From Gambelia wislizenii (lineage: Eukaryota > Chordata > Lepidosauria > Squamata > Crotaphytidae): a stretch of 64,000 nucleotides of DNA. The notes beneath the pieces were generated by a model. That model did not search any database, was not told where the DNA came from, and saw only the letters and a list, made by a program, of their open reading frames with translations. The position numbers and the translations under genes are program-made. Every line of letters starts with the position of its first letter. The first letter of the stretch is position 1. Shown in pieces: positions 1 through 12,800 of this stretch. The stretch spans positions 285,738,028 to 285,802,027 of the forward strand of contig JAUMIR010000002.1 of NCBI GenBank assembly GCA_030847615.1, read 5' to 3'.

Positions 1-107
1 TATAGGGCAAGGGAAATTATTTGCATCTTTCTAGTTCCTATTACATTCTATCTCACTCCCACAACTGTATAAATATGCTTTATAATCTGAGGCTTTAATA
101 GCACTCT

Positions 108-205
108 GTATTGCATCTAAAGAAGTAGGTTTATCTCCACGAAAGCTCATGCAAAAAAACCCAAAATCCAGTTAGTCTTAAAGGTGGTGCGACATTCCTT
201 CTTTT
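108..205 (-). repeat. Old interspersed repeat, class unresolved
   Basis: GAAGTAGG...CCACGAAAGCTCATGC...GTTAGTCTTAAAGGTGG is the reverse complement of the module at 10485-10568 (GTGGCACCTGAAAGACTTATTG, ATAAGCTTTTATGG, CTTCATCAGATGC). The module is a familiar one in sauropsid genomes. I cannot assign its class from sequence alone. Confidence 0.5.
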
Positions 206-458
206 TCCGTTCTCTCCCTTCCTCCTTTTAAAGCCAAAAGTGGTGTTTAGGAGCATGGTCACCACAATGGGGTTGTCACACAGTGACCAGTCTCTCACTG
301 AGATAAATGGGACCTAAATATGTTGAGTTGGCTCTTAACTGGATTGTTTCCAGTGTCATCTTATTTGTGCACTGATTTTTATTCTGGAAAATTGAGATGT
401 CTTGCTGCTCAGTACAATAAATTACAAATGTAGCCATAAGTATAACCAGTATTGCTGG

Positions 459-530
459 TTTTGACATTACTGATATGCACAGGTCAGTGTGTAGTTTTGA
501 CATTACTGATATGCACAGGTCAGTGTGTAA
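459..530. repeat. 36-bp tandem duplication
   Basis: A unit beginning TTTTGACATTACTGATATGC occurs twice in direct tandem with a period of 36 bp, essentially without mismatch, so it is a recent local duplication. Confidence 0.9.
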
Positions 531-1164
531 TTTCTTCTTCTCCAAAGTCCCAACACCATCACAGGGCTAGAATCCTAGGAATTCTTTCGGGAAAGCATTG
601 TCAGCTAATTGTACAGTGCCATCAATATAAGTTTGCAGTTCAGTGGAGCCCTAATAGAATGGAGGGCTGCGTTTACTTGCAAATATTGGCATACCATTCA
701 TACCTGTAGTACTTTTGGCCTTCAGGGGTTAGAAAGGTTTCTAAAGCTGAAGCAGAGGAAATTTATTGTTTATTGCTTTTAATAATGTTAAATTCATTTC
801 TTGTTCAACAGTGGACAGGCAATATGAAGAGTAGTGAAAGGGGTGTAGCATTATTCTTGTTTACCCAAAAATCTGACTCATGAACTGAGCAGTGGCTCTT
901 GCTGAAATGGTAGGATATTTTAATTTGAATTCCAGGATCCTTTTAAATGCCAGCTCATAAAGCACACTGGAACAGTTCTTGGAATAATTTAAGCATGGCT
1001 TTATAGTTTGTGAATTCTCTTCCTTGGATTTTCCTCTAGATATTTATGCCTCTGGGTAGAATGATCAAATATCAGGGTATTTGTGTATGTGTACAATACA
1101 AACCAGTGTTATATCCATGGGAGTGGGCATGCTGCAATTTTGAGGCATAAGGAAATGACTTAGT

Positions 1165-1226
1165 ATGTGGTTGACTAGATGGCCCTTGTGGTCTCTTCCA
1201 ACTCTACAATTCTATGATTCTATGGT
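1165..1226 (+). mobile_element. CR1 LINE 3' tail
   Basis: A short 5'-truncated CR1 copy: GATGGCCCTTGTGGTCTCTT then CCAACTCTACAATTCTATG and GATTCTATGG, the octamer-repeat terminus of sauropsid CR1. It matches the end of the longer copy at 13.7 kb. Confidence 0.85.
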
Positions 1227-1751
1227 AGTGAGCAGAAAACTGAGGTTATAATAATCCAATTTTTATTTTTCAATAAGCAAGCTTCTATCCCTTGCAGCTG
1301 TATATTTGAAATTGTGAGGGCAATATCAACTAAAATCTTAAAAGCTAGTGGGGTCAGATTAGGAATAAATTACTGGTAAACATGATCATACAAATCAACT
1401 TTGGTTGTGCTTAATTCATGTAACATAGACATTGGAGGTATGATCTGAGGTACAGTATGGACAAGAGGGGGAGAGCATCCTCCCTTGCTCCCTACTTAGT
1501 TCTCCCCCACCTCTTTTTCAGTAGAGGTTACTTCCAGTCTTAGAAGTGCTTCCAGAAAAACACAAGTTGTGTAAAGCGGTCAAGGGGCAGAGAGTTCAGC
1601 TCCTTCCTCCTCACTACTCATGCTGCTTATTGTATTCCCCAATAGCTACCATGGCTCCTTCCATGCAACATAATTATCACATTCTGATTTCACTTTAACT
1701 GCCATGGTTTCATCCTATGGAATCCTGGGATTTGCAGTTTGGGGAGGAGTA

Positions 1752-2016
1752 CCATAGGACCCTGTATTTGCTGACTCATATCCACTGATTAAGTTATCTG
1801 CGGAATACAAAATAGCACACCTACCATAGAGTCTTCCTAGAAAATGCATAGAGAGGCATCCTTTCTGGATGTTTTCTAGATCCTCCAAGCCAAACTCTAT
1901 AGTATTTTAAACCAGAAGTCCCATTATTTTCAATGGTGTTTGCTGTTATCCATGGTTTTCTGTATCTACGTGGCCCCCTCGGAACAAATTCCCCTCGGAT
2001 ATGGGGGTTTCTACTG
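1752..2016. mobile_element. Pogo/Tigger-like MITE, family B
   Basis: Ends CCATAGGACCC...GGGGGTTTCTACTG with flanking TA. The interior (CACACCTACCATAGAGTC, AAACCAGAAGTCCCATTA) is shared with the copy at 18756-19008. Confidence 0.65.
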
Positions 2017-3698
2017 TATTTAGAATTTTCAACCAGAGAGCTCTAGTGCCTCACAAAACTACAAGTCCCAGGGTTCCCTAGGATGCAGCCATGGCAGTTA
2101 AAGTGGAAACAGAGCACTATAGTGGGGTAGTGTACAAGGGGCATGGAGAATTGCTCTTGAGTTCTAGTCCAGATTATAAAGGGACTATCGAAGGTGCTGA
2201 GCCCCTTTCCCAAAATACATTCCACACTTTGGCTACCTTCTTTAAAGCCTGGAATAAAACCCAGAGTGGATTCACTGTATCCTAATATGGAAGCCATTGG
2301 CCATCCCTGACTCCTTTCTCTGTGTTAAGTTGGCAGCAACATGAATTTGCACAAATTTCTGCTGCTGTGCTTTTATTTTGACCCTAGGTTTTCCAAACGG
2401 GATGGCCTTACCCTCCTCAGAACTACAAAAATAAACAATTATTATAAGAGATATTGTGAATTTTCCTCCATGCACTAGATCTCAGGGAAAAGGATTCTAG
2501 CTTAGTCTTTTCTGTCATGCTCCAAAGCCTGTGCTCATGCAGAATTATGTCTACTGTATTTGTAGGCAAGAGAGATTTTTTATGTCTCTCTTTCAGTACA
2601 TACTCAAGTTACTGGTAGCAGAGAAGTTTTTTTTAAAAAAACTGGGCACAATGTGTGGTAAAATTAAATATTCATGCTTCAAGAACTGATCATTGTAACG
2701 AACATTGTAATGCTTAGCCAGCTGGAGGGCATAAAAGATTATCCATCTGCTTATGGTGCATGTTGCTGATGAAATGTAGGATGGCATCAGTTGGATTCTA
2801 ATGCTGGTGGTGATTTGCTAGTTGCTTGGTCCAGTAGGAAACCCATAATAATAAATGTAGTCCTTGACCTAATTGTATCAGTTATTATCCTTGACCTCAG
2901 AAGTCAAATATTTCCCCCCATGTTTCTTCAAACATACTGTCAAACCATGTATTGGTAATACATGAATGCGCCCTGAGGAATCTTGGGCTCATACTTTCCC
3001 TTCCTTGTACTCCCTTGTACTCCTTGTACATGGGATTTCTGGCTCTAATTCCTGTCTGTATAAAACTAATTGCTCCAGTGCAAACCAGCAACAAACCCTG
3101 ATTTGCAATCCTGGTTTGCCAGCAAGTACAAACCTTTCTTTTTTTCCCAAAAAGACACCAAGAACAGAGAATCACAGTGTCAGAAATGAGGAGGAAGGGA
3201 AATGAGGGAGCATATGGTCCTGCAGATCCTTAAGGCTTATTCACATTATCAGTTGGACGTTACCTTTGAACTGGCCTGTAAAAACCAGCCTGTAACTTAA
3301 TATTAGATAAATTAGATAAGTGATTTAGGTCTGTTAAAATATGTGTTTCATATTAACTTCAGATTAACATTTCTATGTGTGTGTATCAACTTCAGATTTT
3401 CTTTTAAACTATTTATATTTAAAATATTTTATTATAATTTAAAATAAAATACTATTTGAATGTAGAAGATCATTTTTATTCTGAAAAAAAAAATAGATAT
3501 ATTTTTTTTACTACCCTGAAGGGACAGAGAAGGCTAGAACCCTTCTCCTAGACGGGGCAAATGCTCAAGATCATCATCAAGTAATCAGAAACAGTCAGGA
3601 TGAACTAACTAAGGTGGTGTTGAAGCTTTGAACATGTTCTTTGGATTAATAATTTGTACTTGTGTTGTCTATACTGATACTTTGTGGTGCCTCCAAAG

Positions 3699-3836
3699 GT
3701 CCCTCTTCGTGTATAGCTGTGGTCGGGAGTCCGAGATCTGGCATCGCCCCCCAGATGTGTATTCTGTAAAGCCCTCCAAACGAATACTGCAGCTAGCAGA
3801 ACCTAGACAGTACTTAGACACCTACCTGAAACAAAG
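3699..3836 (+). CDS. THEGL: THEGL exon (first recognised in the window)
   Basis: The exon encodes YSCGRESEIW followed by the repeat core PSKRILQLAEPR and ends in LKQ plus two bases of an Arg codon at donor AAAG|GTGAGA. The acceptor is taken at CCAAAG (ends 3698), which leaves phase 2 like two other introns of this gene. A second AG at TATAG (ends near 3716) would also keep phase 2, so the start is uncertain by about 18 nt. The YSCGRES stretch fits the usual lead-in of a THEG repeat. Confidence 0.8.
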
Positions 3837-6800
3837 GTGAGACTTTCACACTGCAAACTGTGTCACTAGTGTGTTCCAGTGTGGTTTTCAGCACAGTATT
3901 GAAGCCTTTAAGAGGCAACCCTTTAAGAGACTCACATTCTAACCACATCTCAGTTGGTGCTAACCTTCACAAATGCCGATGAGGCCTACAGCATAGTGTG
4001 GTTCCACAACACCTGAAGTTTAGACAACCTACTTTTAGAGCATTCCCTGAACTGAACATGGGGGGTGGGGTCCTAGGGTTTGTGTGCCAATGTGTTTATG
4101 AAGGTACTGTTGGGGAAGAGGGTAGGTGCTAATAATGTGACTTCTTCACACACAAATCTCAGACTTCTTCCCAGTCAGGAAATAATTCTTTCATTTAGGC
4201 TGCAGTCCAGTAATGGTTCCCATCCCACTGCCCAGTGCAAATGGATTCACTGAAGGACATTGATTCGTGACTGGAGAACTAGGTTCCTTGATCCAAAGCT
4301 GCTCCTTTCTGTTTTTACCACTAGTGTCCCTTGCAGGAACATAGTCTTCACTCAGCATTTTTGCTCTCCCAACATCCCCTTCTCAAGGATATGTATACAG
4401 GCCAACAAGATTCGCCTTCTGTCATGGGTCTTGATGACAGCCTTTGACTTGTTGAGGGCATGTGCTACCATTTCATCTGTCAGGCTGTACTGCTGCTCAA
4501 CAAGGTTTTGATCTTGCATATTTTTCAGCATATGGTACTTTATATCAATATGCCTCATTCCAAAATTGGTCTTTTTGTTTGAGAGATTCTTGGTTGTCTT
4601 CAGACAGTTCTGTGGAGTGGACTTTGACGGTTCCAATCCAAAATCCAATCATAGCTCAACATATATTTCTTTTGCTGCAACGTATGGCTTTTCCAAACTA
4701 CAGTATTGCAAAGAAGTGATTGCTCTTGCAACACAGAGTGTCATTTATTATTGGCTAGTATCTCTTGGTGCTGCTTTTAAATCCATTTGGAGCCTCTCCA
4801 ATCATTTGAAGAACTGGTGGGTGGGGGGAGGATGATGAAGGAAGCTGTATGAATGATTGGCAGTTTGGCCAATCAAGATCTTATTGACACTGTAGGCAAT
4901 TCTAGCCAGTCATCATTCAGCTCTCTTTGGTGCCTTTGCTCCCTATTGGCTCTGGATGTTGTAAGACCCGTAGGGGCATGCCTTCCTTTTTAAAGGAACA
5001 GTACCAGTATTCTAAAAAACTTAATATGCTGTAAGGCAGAAGTGGACAAAGTACAGTCCTGGGGCCCATGCTATCACCCAAGGATTTTTTTGTGGCCCTA
5101 CACCTTTTATTTTCTGGGGGGGGGGAAAGGAAGGGAGAGAAAGAGAGAGAGAGAGAGAGAGATTGAATTGCTACTCCAGGAATCCTCCAGATGCAACAGT
5201 TTACCTTTTCAATACAGTGGCATCCGCTGGGGTTTGGTTCCAGGAACCCCCATGGATACAAAATCTGTGGATGCTCAAGTCCCATTATATACAATGGCAT
5301 AGTGTGTTCTTTATATAAAATGGCAAACAGTAACTTTTTTGCCTTTTGTAATTTTGTTTTTTGGAAAAATTTTAAAGCCGTTGATGGTTGAATCCATGGA
5401 TGCAGAATCCATGGATATAAAGGGCTGACTGTATGTTGCAAAGCTTCCTTACACTGTTTAACACTAAAAAAAATTTTTAGAAAGCAAAAAAAAATATTTT
5501 TTTTTTGTATCCCCTGTGGTCCCCAGAGGGCCCTGGGGCATAAAAGTGGCCCCCAGACCTGTTGTGGTTGCCAGTCTTTGCTGCAAGGGACCATTTGTGC
5601 TTCCCCCCACCCTTCCCATTCATCAAGGGGGAGGAGAAACAGCCAAAGAACATTCTATAAACCACAAATATTGAACCACAGAAGTCCTTTAAAGTTTTGT
5701 TTTATTTTTTGCTTGCTTTCTTGGTTTGTTTTGCTAAGATACATCCTGGAAATAAAAATAACCCACCTTCTAGATGAGAATAAAATGCTGGTGCTGGGAA
5801 TCGCCACTGAATGCTCTGGGACAACAGAAATGTTCTTTGGTTATTTAAAAATAAATCCCCCGAAACTACAGCAACAGGAGCCAACAGCAACATTTACTTT
5901 ATCTCGATATGTCCATAGTCCGCTGCAGTAGAAGAGAATGCATCCGCTACTTGCTTTTGGTCGCTTCGGTTGACTGTTCGACTTCTATAAAATATGGAAC
6001 TTGCAAAATTCCTATCTACAATGTGCCTACTCAGTCATCCTTTTTTGGGGTGTGTGTGTATATTTGTTGTTTATTTGAGTGAGATGCCATATTAAATTTT
6101 TAAAAAAAACCTGAAGTCAGATGGATGGATAAGTGGATGGTGGAGGGTTATTCTTCAAATCTTACAGTTGATCTACATCCCCACATGCAAGTTTTCAAAT
6201 TGTCCTCTCCGAAGAAAGCCATGCTAATTCCATGAAATATGTTTGCCTATTTTATTTTGAATAAAACTCATTTTTATATACCCAGAGACTTTGTCTCTCT
6301 TTTTACATTAGACTCAAAGGATGCCATCATTTTTGGACCTCATTTTACAGTACAAGTGCTTTACCATACAATTGAATACAGTTCTTTGGTTTCCTGTCAT
6401 ACTTGGACCTCTTTTTGCTTTTCCACTGGCAGTTGAACCAGACTGTTATCCACTCCCCCTTCCCACCAGCTGCAAAACTTGGGAAGTATGAAAAAGAAAA
6501 CAGATGAGCAGAAGGAGCAATGAAATACAGGAGAGATCACAGGCGAGAGCTAGTAATAAGAGAAATGCTACTGAACTGTTTATACAAAAAAAAAAAAAAA
6601 ACAACCTTAGCTGCCTGGACTTTTTTCTTTTCTAAGAAAATAGCCAGGGTCTGCTCATAGAAACAGCAGATGAGGAGATAACCTATTTCTGGACTGCACT
6701 ACTTGCTGGGAGCTCACATGACTTAATAGATAATCATGGTGGTGGAAATCCCTGCACATAGAAAATAAACATGCTAAGGATAGAAACCTTCTTCCTTGCA

Positions 6801-9800
6801 TTCAGTTTTTCTCTGTGGAAAGAAATTTGTATGGAGGATGTTAACCCCAAACAACAGCTTGAAGAGATACAGATCACAAACAGATTAGCAGTGTAATAAT
6901 AACAATACTGTTTTTACAAGCTGGACTTAAAAAGCTGCTTGTTCATCATTTAGAACACAATGGCAGTTTCAGAGGAAGAACAAACTGGACATTGGAGTAC
7001 TTCCAAATTAACCTTTTATTGTTTGATCATCATGGACTGTAGCACTTCTACAAGAGTCCTCTACAATGTCCTTAAACAGGCCCTTAACAAGGAAAATTCA
7101 TTTTTATTCATAAGGTGTAAAAATTAACAGGCCAGTATTGACTGTTTCTTGAAGGTGGTTCTCTGTGTCAGAGGAAGGGAGCAGTATTATACCACCATAA
7201 CCCACCCTGTTCCTGTTGCCCTGTATCCTCTGCCATAAAGCAAGACCTGGAAAAGGTCAGCTTGCAAAAATCATTCTAATGTTGTGACCAATGAGTTTGT
7301 GTGTTAAATGCCAGCGACATGTACCCCCAATCGCTTTTCTGCATTCCCCCAGCAACCCAAGAAGAATAAATGCCAATAAAATAAAATAAAATAAAATAAA
7401 AGGTGGCAAACTGCTAAACGTACTAACACAATGCATTTGACTAACATAGTCAGTTATGGAACATAATTACTATACTTACCAATTTAGCAGTGCAAACTAC
7501 TACATGCAGTAATGGTACAATTCTCTAATATACTCAATTCCTTAGCAATTGTTTACTGGTTTTTATTAGTTTAGCAATGCATACTGCTAAATGAATTAAT
7601 GCAGTGCAGTTGACTAACACAGGGCTCATCTACTATCCTGGGGCTTGGTTACACGGTGAAAAAAAACCATGAAGAATTCGCCAAGATTCCTAATTGTTTA
7701 CATGCATTGCGCAATGTAAAGTCGCCTGTTTCAGAAGGAGGGGGGCACAAAAACCCGTTAGTAATGCAAGAAAGGATTTCGGGACTTTTCCCGACTTTTT
7801 TGAAAAGTACCGCATTTTCAATAGTCTGAACAACCATTACACTACGTGCTGTGTGAATTACAGTCGTCCCTTCACATTCACGGGGGTTAGGTTCCACGGA
7901 CCCCCGCAAATGTGAAAAATCCACGAATATTGATTGCGCCCCCTCCCCCACAAAAGCGAACACGGGTCCTCCGGAGGCCCCATGGTCGCTTTTCCCCGCC
8001 TTCCCCCTCCCTCCCCAGGCCTTCATGGGGCCTCCGGAGCGTCTCCGGGGGCACCGTGGAGGCCTCCGCGGGCCTCCCCCTCCCTCCCAAGGCCTTCGCG
8101 GGGCCTTGCAAGGTCCTGCAGAGGCCTCTCCAGTCGTCCCCCCTCCCTCCCAAGGCCCCATGGAGGCCTCCCTGGCCGTCCCCCCTCCCACCCAAGGCCT
8201 TCGCGGGGCCTTGCAAGGCCCCGCAGAGGCCTCTCCGGTCCTCCCCCCTCCCTCCCAAGGCCTTCGCGGGGCCTTGCAAGGCCCCGCAGAGGCCTCCCTG
8301 TCCCTCCCCCTCCCTCCCAAGGCCTTCGCGGGGCCTTGCAAGGCCCCACGGAGGCCTCTCTGGTCCTCCCTTGGCCTCCCTGGCCGTCCCCCCTCCCACC
8401 CAAGGCCCCGCGGAGGCATCTCCGGTCGTTCCCCCTCCCTCCCAAGGCCTTCGCGGGGCCTTGCAAGGCCCCGCGGAGGCCTCCCTGGCTGGCCCTCCTC
8501 CCTCCCAAGGCCTTCGTGGGGCCTTGCAAGGCCCCACAGAGGCCTCCCTGTCCCTCCCCCCTCCCACCCAAGGCCTTCGCGGGGCCTTGCGAGGCCCCGC
8601 AGAGGCCTCCCTGTCCCTCACCCTCCCTCCCAAGGCCTTCGCGGGGCCTTGCAAGACCCCACGGAGGCCTCTACGGTCCTCCCCCGGCCTCCCTGGCCCT
8701 CCCCGCTCCCTCCCAGGGTTTTCACGGGGCCTCTGGAGGCCCCGTGTCGTGGTTTTTGGGGGGCCCCGGCAGGCCCTCCCAAAACCGCAAATAATCAAAC
8801 CCGCGAATGTCAAGGTTGCGAATGTGGAGGGACAACTGTACTAGCAATCTTTCCGATACATTCACAGCAGAGCTTTGCCATGATTGGTTGAACTCACCAG
8901 GGAGGGGTTTGGACAAGGAGGGGATGGAGGAAAGATCTATCCATTGTTTTTTCCAGCCACGAAAAAGACTGTGAGTGCTAGCCTTGTGTGTGTGTGTGTC
9001 TTTCCTTCTCTCCCTCCCTCCTTGCTATCTTGTTCTTAGCTGCTGCGATCTGAAGAATTCCAAGCTAGCATTGCATCCCTTCCCTTCTCGCTATCTTGTG
9101 CTTAGCCATGAAAAAGACTGTGAGTGCTAGCCTTGTGTGTGTGTGTGTCTTTCCTTCTCTCCCTCCCTCCTTGCTATCTTGTTCTTAGCTGCTGCGATCT
9201 GAAGAATTCCAAGCTAGCATTCATGGACAACCTCCATGAATAAAATCTTGGCGAATATAGCGCAGCAGGCTCCAAGCCTTAGCGCGAGAGGGAACGACGA
9301 TCTCGCAGCAGTGATGGCGTCGTCCAAAATCGACCCCCTGCGGCGTTGCTGTGACGAAACTGTCCCGGACGATCCTTGCACGGCAAGAATCGTCTGAAAA
9401 TCTCCTTGGAGGCAGGAAGGGGGTCTGCAACATGTGACTGAAGGCCCCTTGCATGTGACCAGCCTTGGTCACATGCTGCAGAATTCATGCCTGGCTTCCA
9501 GGAGAGCCAGAGAGATGGCGGCAGCAGCAAGGGGCAGCGTGCCAAACGGACTCCTGCGGACATGAGGGACCTGATCTGGGCTTTGACCAGTGGTAACAGA
9601 ATAAACTGGGTATTTTCTTGTAATACTTTATTACGCTCTATCCTGCCTTTCTCCTGTCTCAATCCTGTATCTGTCCCGGGGTGGTGAGACTGCCTAGGGC
9701 CAGAGTGGGGCAAATGCCCTGCATCATATGAACTGCAGGGGTCTGAGATGTGGGCAAGACGGGGTATTTAGCCTGTGTAGACAAGCCCTCAGTCAGTTAC

Positions 9801-12800
9801 CATCTCAATTACCAGTCAAATGGAAACCATGGTTTTGCAAGCTTTTCACAGTGTTTTCCAGCTAAATGAAACATGAGGTCTTAATTTCTTCTGATACCAC
9901 TGCCACTGCTTGTGTTGCTGTACTATAGTAAGTACATTTGTTCATGATTTTCCAAGTTGATTTACGTATAATTAAAAATTATCCTATAATGGATTACAGT
10001 CACTCTAATCACAGTAATGTATTTTATAATTAATTAATTTGATTTCAATGTGAATTGTAGTTACTGTAGTACAATAATACAGAACGCATTGCAAATACAT
10101 TAATGTATTCAAATCACAATTACTTAATTCTTAGTTGAGTGTGAGGAGGATTTTATTTTCTAATGCTAATTTTTTATTATAATAAAATAAATATAGTTTA
10201 TATGTTTATATAATAACAAACATGCATTTATCTATTTTTACCAAATTTATGTATGTCTTTTTGTCAGTTTGACCTATTAGAAATGCTACTCTGCCCACTT
10301 CCATTTAGGCCATGCCCCATTGAGGCAGGAAGACTTCAAGCATTTGGCCAACCAGAAAAATGGCTTCCAACCCCTTGGAAGTTGTAAAGCTTTTTTAACA
10401 AACATTTACAAATGTTTGAATGTCACCCATATGTACACTTTTCATAATTTCTAAAGGGTTAGGCATTATTAGGCTGTTACAGCAAAACCCTTTAAAAAAT
10501 CTTGTGGCACCTGAAAGACTTATTGTGGCATAAGCTTTTATGGATTAAGCCCCCTTCATCAGATGCATTATCTAGATGTTGTGATTGCTGATGCTAATAC
10601 CTGTAAAGTACAGTTGTATTAGTAAGGGAGCTAGAAAAAGTCCCAGCCAAAGGCGTGGGGAGTTCCCAGACAGTTGTTAACGGCTGTCTGCTTGTGTTTA
10701 CTTGCAGACCACAAAGTTCCCCACAATGGCTTGTCAGCAACTCAGCACTTCATAGCAATGCTTCTCCACGGATTTTGTTCCTTGCACAACCAAGATCCCT
10801 GCATCCAAGCTTTTCTCTTCCAAAAGAGGTAATGGTGCTGCTGCTAAAGAACAGGACACACCAGCAATAGCCTGGTCAAGTGTTTTTGTGCAGAGCTTCA
10901 TCACACGTCTTTTTTTAGCACTGCAAGAGGGGCCTCCTGTTTGGTTACTACTGTTGGGAAAAGGTGCCCCAAGTTTCCCCCTCCAGCTCAACTATTTGAA
11001 GACAGCTGAGTCCAAGTAGCATTGTCTTAGCCTGCTCCTGTTCCTCTGAGTGGCTTAGTTTGGGAAGTTAAAAATAACCAGCTACATATGAATAAATCTG
11101 TTGTTTTTGGCTACATGGCCTCTGATAAAGCAGTCAAGAAAAATAGGAAAGAATGATTCATTAGCATTCTATCTTCTAGATGGTATTAAAAATCAGTAGA
11201 ATCTTTTGGGCTGAATCAGCATCTGACATACAAATGTACTGGGAGACTGAAGAAAACTAGAAAAACAGTGACAGTATCTTTAATGCAATTATTTATTTGT
11301 TTGTTTTACTTAGGGGCTTACTGCACTCTGAAGAAAAGTGGCAAGGCAGCAGGAATGTTCCGTCTTCCCTGTTGCCTTACCACATGACATTGCCATTCTT
11401 CTGCCGTTCTTTCATTCCGGTCCCATGGGGGACTGAGGTAAAACTGTCTTTTTGCTAACGGTTTTTTCTGGTTAGCAAAAAGACACAGTTTTACCTCAGT
11501 CCCTCACAGGACCAGAACAAAAAAATAACAATGCCATGGGGTAAGGCAGCAGGGAAGATGGAACATTTTTGCTGCCTTGCCGCTTTTCTTCAGATTGTGG
11601 TAAGCCCCTTATATCCTGCCTTTCTGCCAGTTACTTATATTCTGCCCTTCTGGGACTCAAGGCATCTTAGAACAAAGTTAAAACAAGATTGAGCTAAAAA
11701 CCTCTTAAAAATTAAAATACAGTTAAACAAGCTACCATATTAAAACACTGTTAATTTAAAAATACAAATGTACAAAAAGTGAGAAAGCAATTGCCTAGAA
11801 ATTCTGATTTTGCCAGCAGTCTCTGTTCCATTTTCATATGTATAGACTCCCTCTCTGTTTCTCTTGTACATCACACAGTCATACACACACACTGCAGGAG
11901 TGCACCCTGGGTAAGCACATTGCAAAAGGAAGTAATGGATACTGCCTTCCATAATGTCCTCAAAATACGGCTAATTATTAACATGAGTAAATCACTTGTG
12001 GCTGCCATTTTGGATGCAAATTTTATGGGGGCTTCTGAGGGCAAAAATGCCATTAAGACAAGTCGCAACTGCTGCAACTTGTTATTACTGTGGGACACTA
12101 GGTAAAGGTAAATATTTATTTCGGTCAAAGACCAGTAGACAGTGCGGGGCACTACTTTTTTGGGGGGTGAGGCTCGTGTAAACAGGGCCTCTGTTTCATT
12201 CATGGCTTATCATTCTTGTTTCCCTTTCCTTTCTTGTTGCAATGCATTCCGACTCTGTTCAGCTAAAATGAATGACTAACATCCTGCTACTTAAATTGTT
12301 ATGTAAGATTAGTTACAGTCAGGAGAAGTTACAACCCAACATGGGTTTTTTCTTCAGCAACTCTAATGAGTAGAGTATTATGAAAATATTACTGTATGGA
12401 TTGACAAAGCTACTTCCTTTTTACATAAAACATTAGTAGAATCTCTGTGGTGTAGCTGCACTTTTCTCTTATAAATGGCAAGAAGGATTTCTAATAGAAG
12501 AGGAAATGAATTTGAAAAAAACATCTCCCATTTTCCCAAAGTGTGTATGTAGCCCAGGGTGTGTGTGGGGGGGGAGGGGGCAGATGCTGATACACATACT
12601 AGTTGGCAGGATGTGAGGCCTTCCACTTATCCCCACCTCTGCCACCAATTCAAGAACCTCCTCCTGACCCACTGCTATGGCCACTGACTGTGGGGACTTC
12701 CTAGATGCTCTCATGGTTCCTATACGAGACTTTATTCATCTATATCCCCACCAGACACCACCGTTGTTGATTAATTGCTGCCACCACAGACACTGTGTGT

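Larger units (their letters stand above)
1..3698. other. Non-coding DNA upstream of the first THEGL exon seen
   Basis: Presumably THEGL intron, because the first exon seen begins in the middle of a codon. It holds an old interspersed repeat (108-205), a 36-bp tandem duplication, a CR1 tail and a pogo-like element, each listed separately. I looked for further THEG-repeat exons here and found none. Confidence 0.5.
3837..10707. other. THEGL: THEGL intron
   Basis: A 6.9-kb intron. It contains pogo-like elements at 5215-5431 and 7861-8838, a GA-rich run at 5136-5161, an AAAAT-type pentamer run at about 7374-7400, direct repeats at 7.4-7.6 kb, a 149-bp tandem duplication near 9 kb and an old repeat near 10.5 kb. 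No further coding exon was recognised. Confidence 0.7.

Noticed and set aside
4917..5594. 225-codon minus-strand frame
   Set aside because: It crosses a pogo-like MITE (5215-5431), a GA-rich run and poly-A/T tracts, and has no recognisable domain.
7649..8916. Long Pro/Arg/Gly-rich open frames (up to about 310 codons) on both strands
   Set aside because: They are translations of the GC-rich 62-64 bp tandem array in several frames at once. There is no domain, and the frames stop at the array edges.
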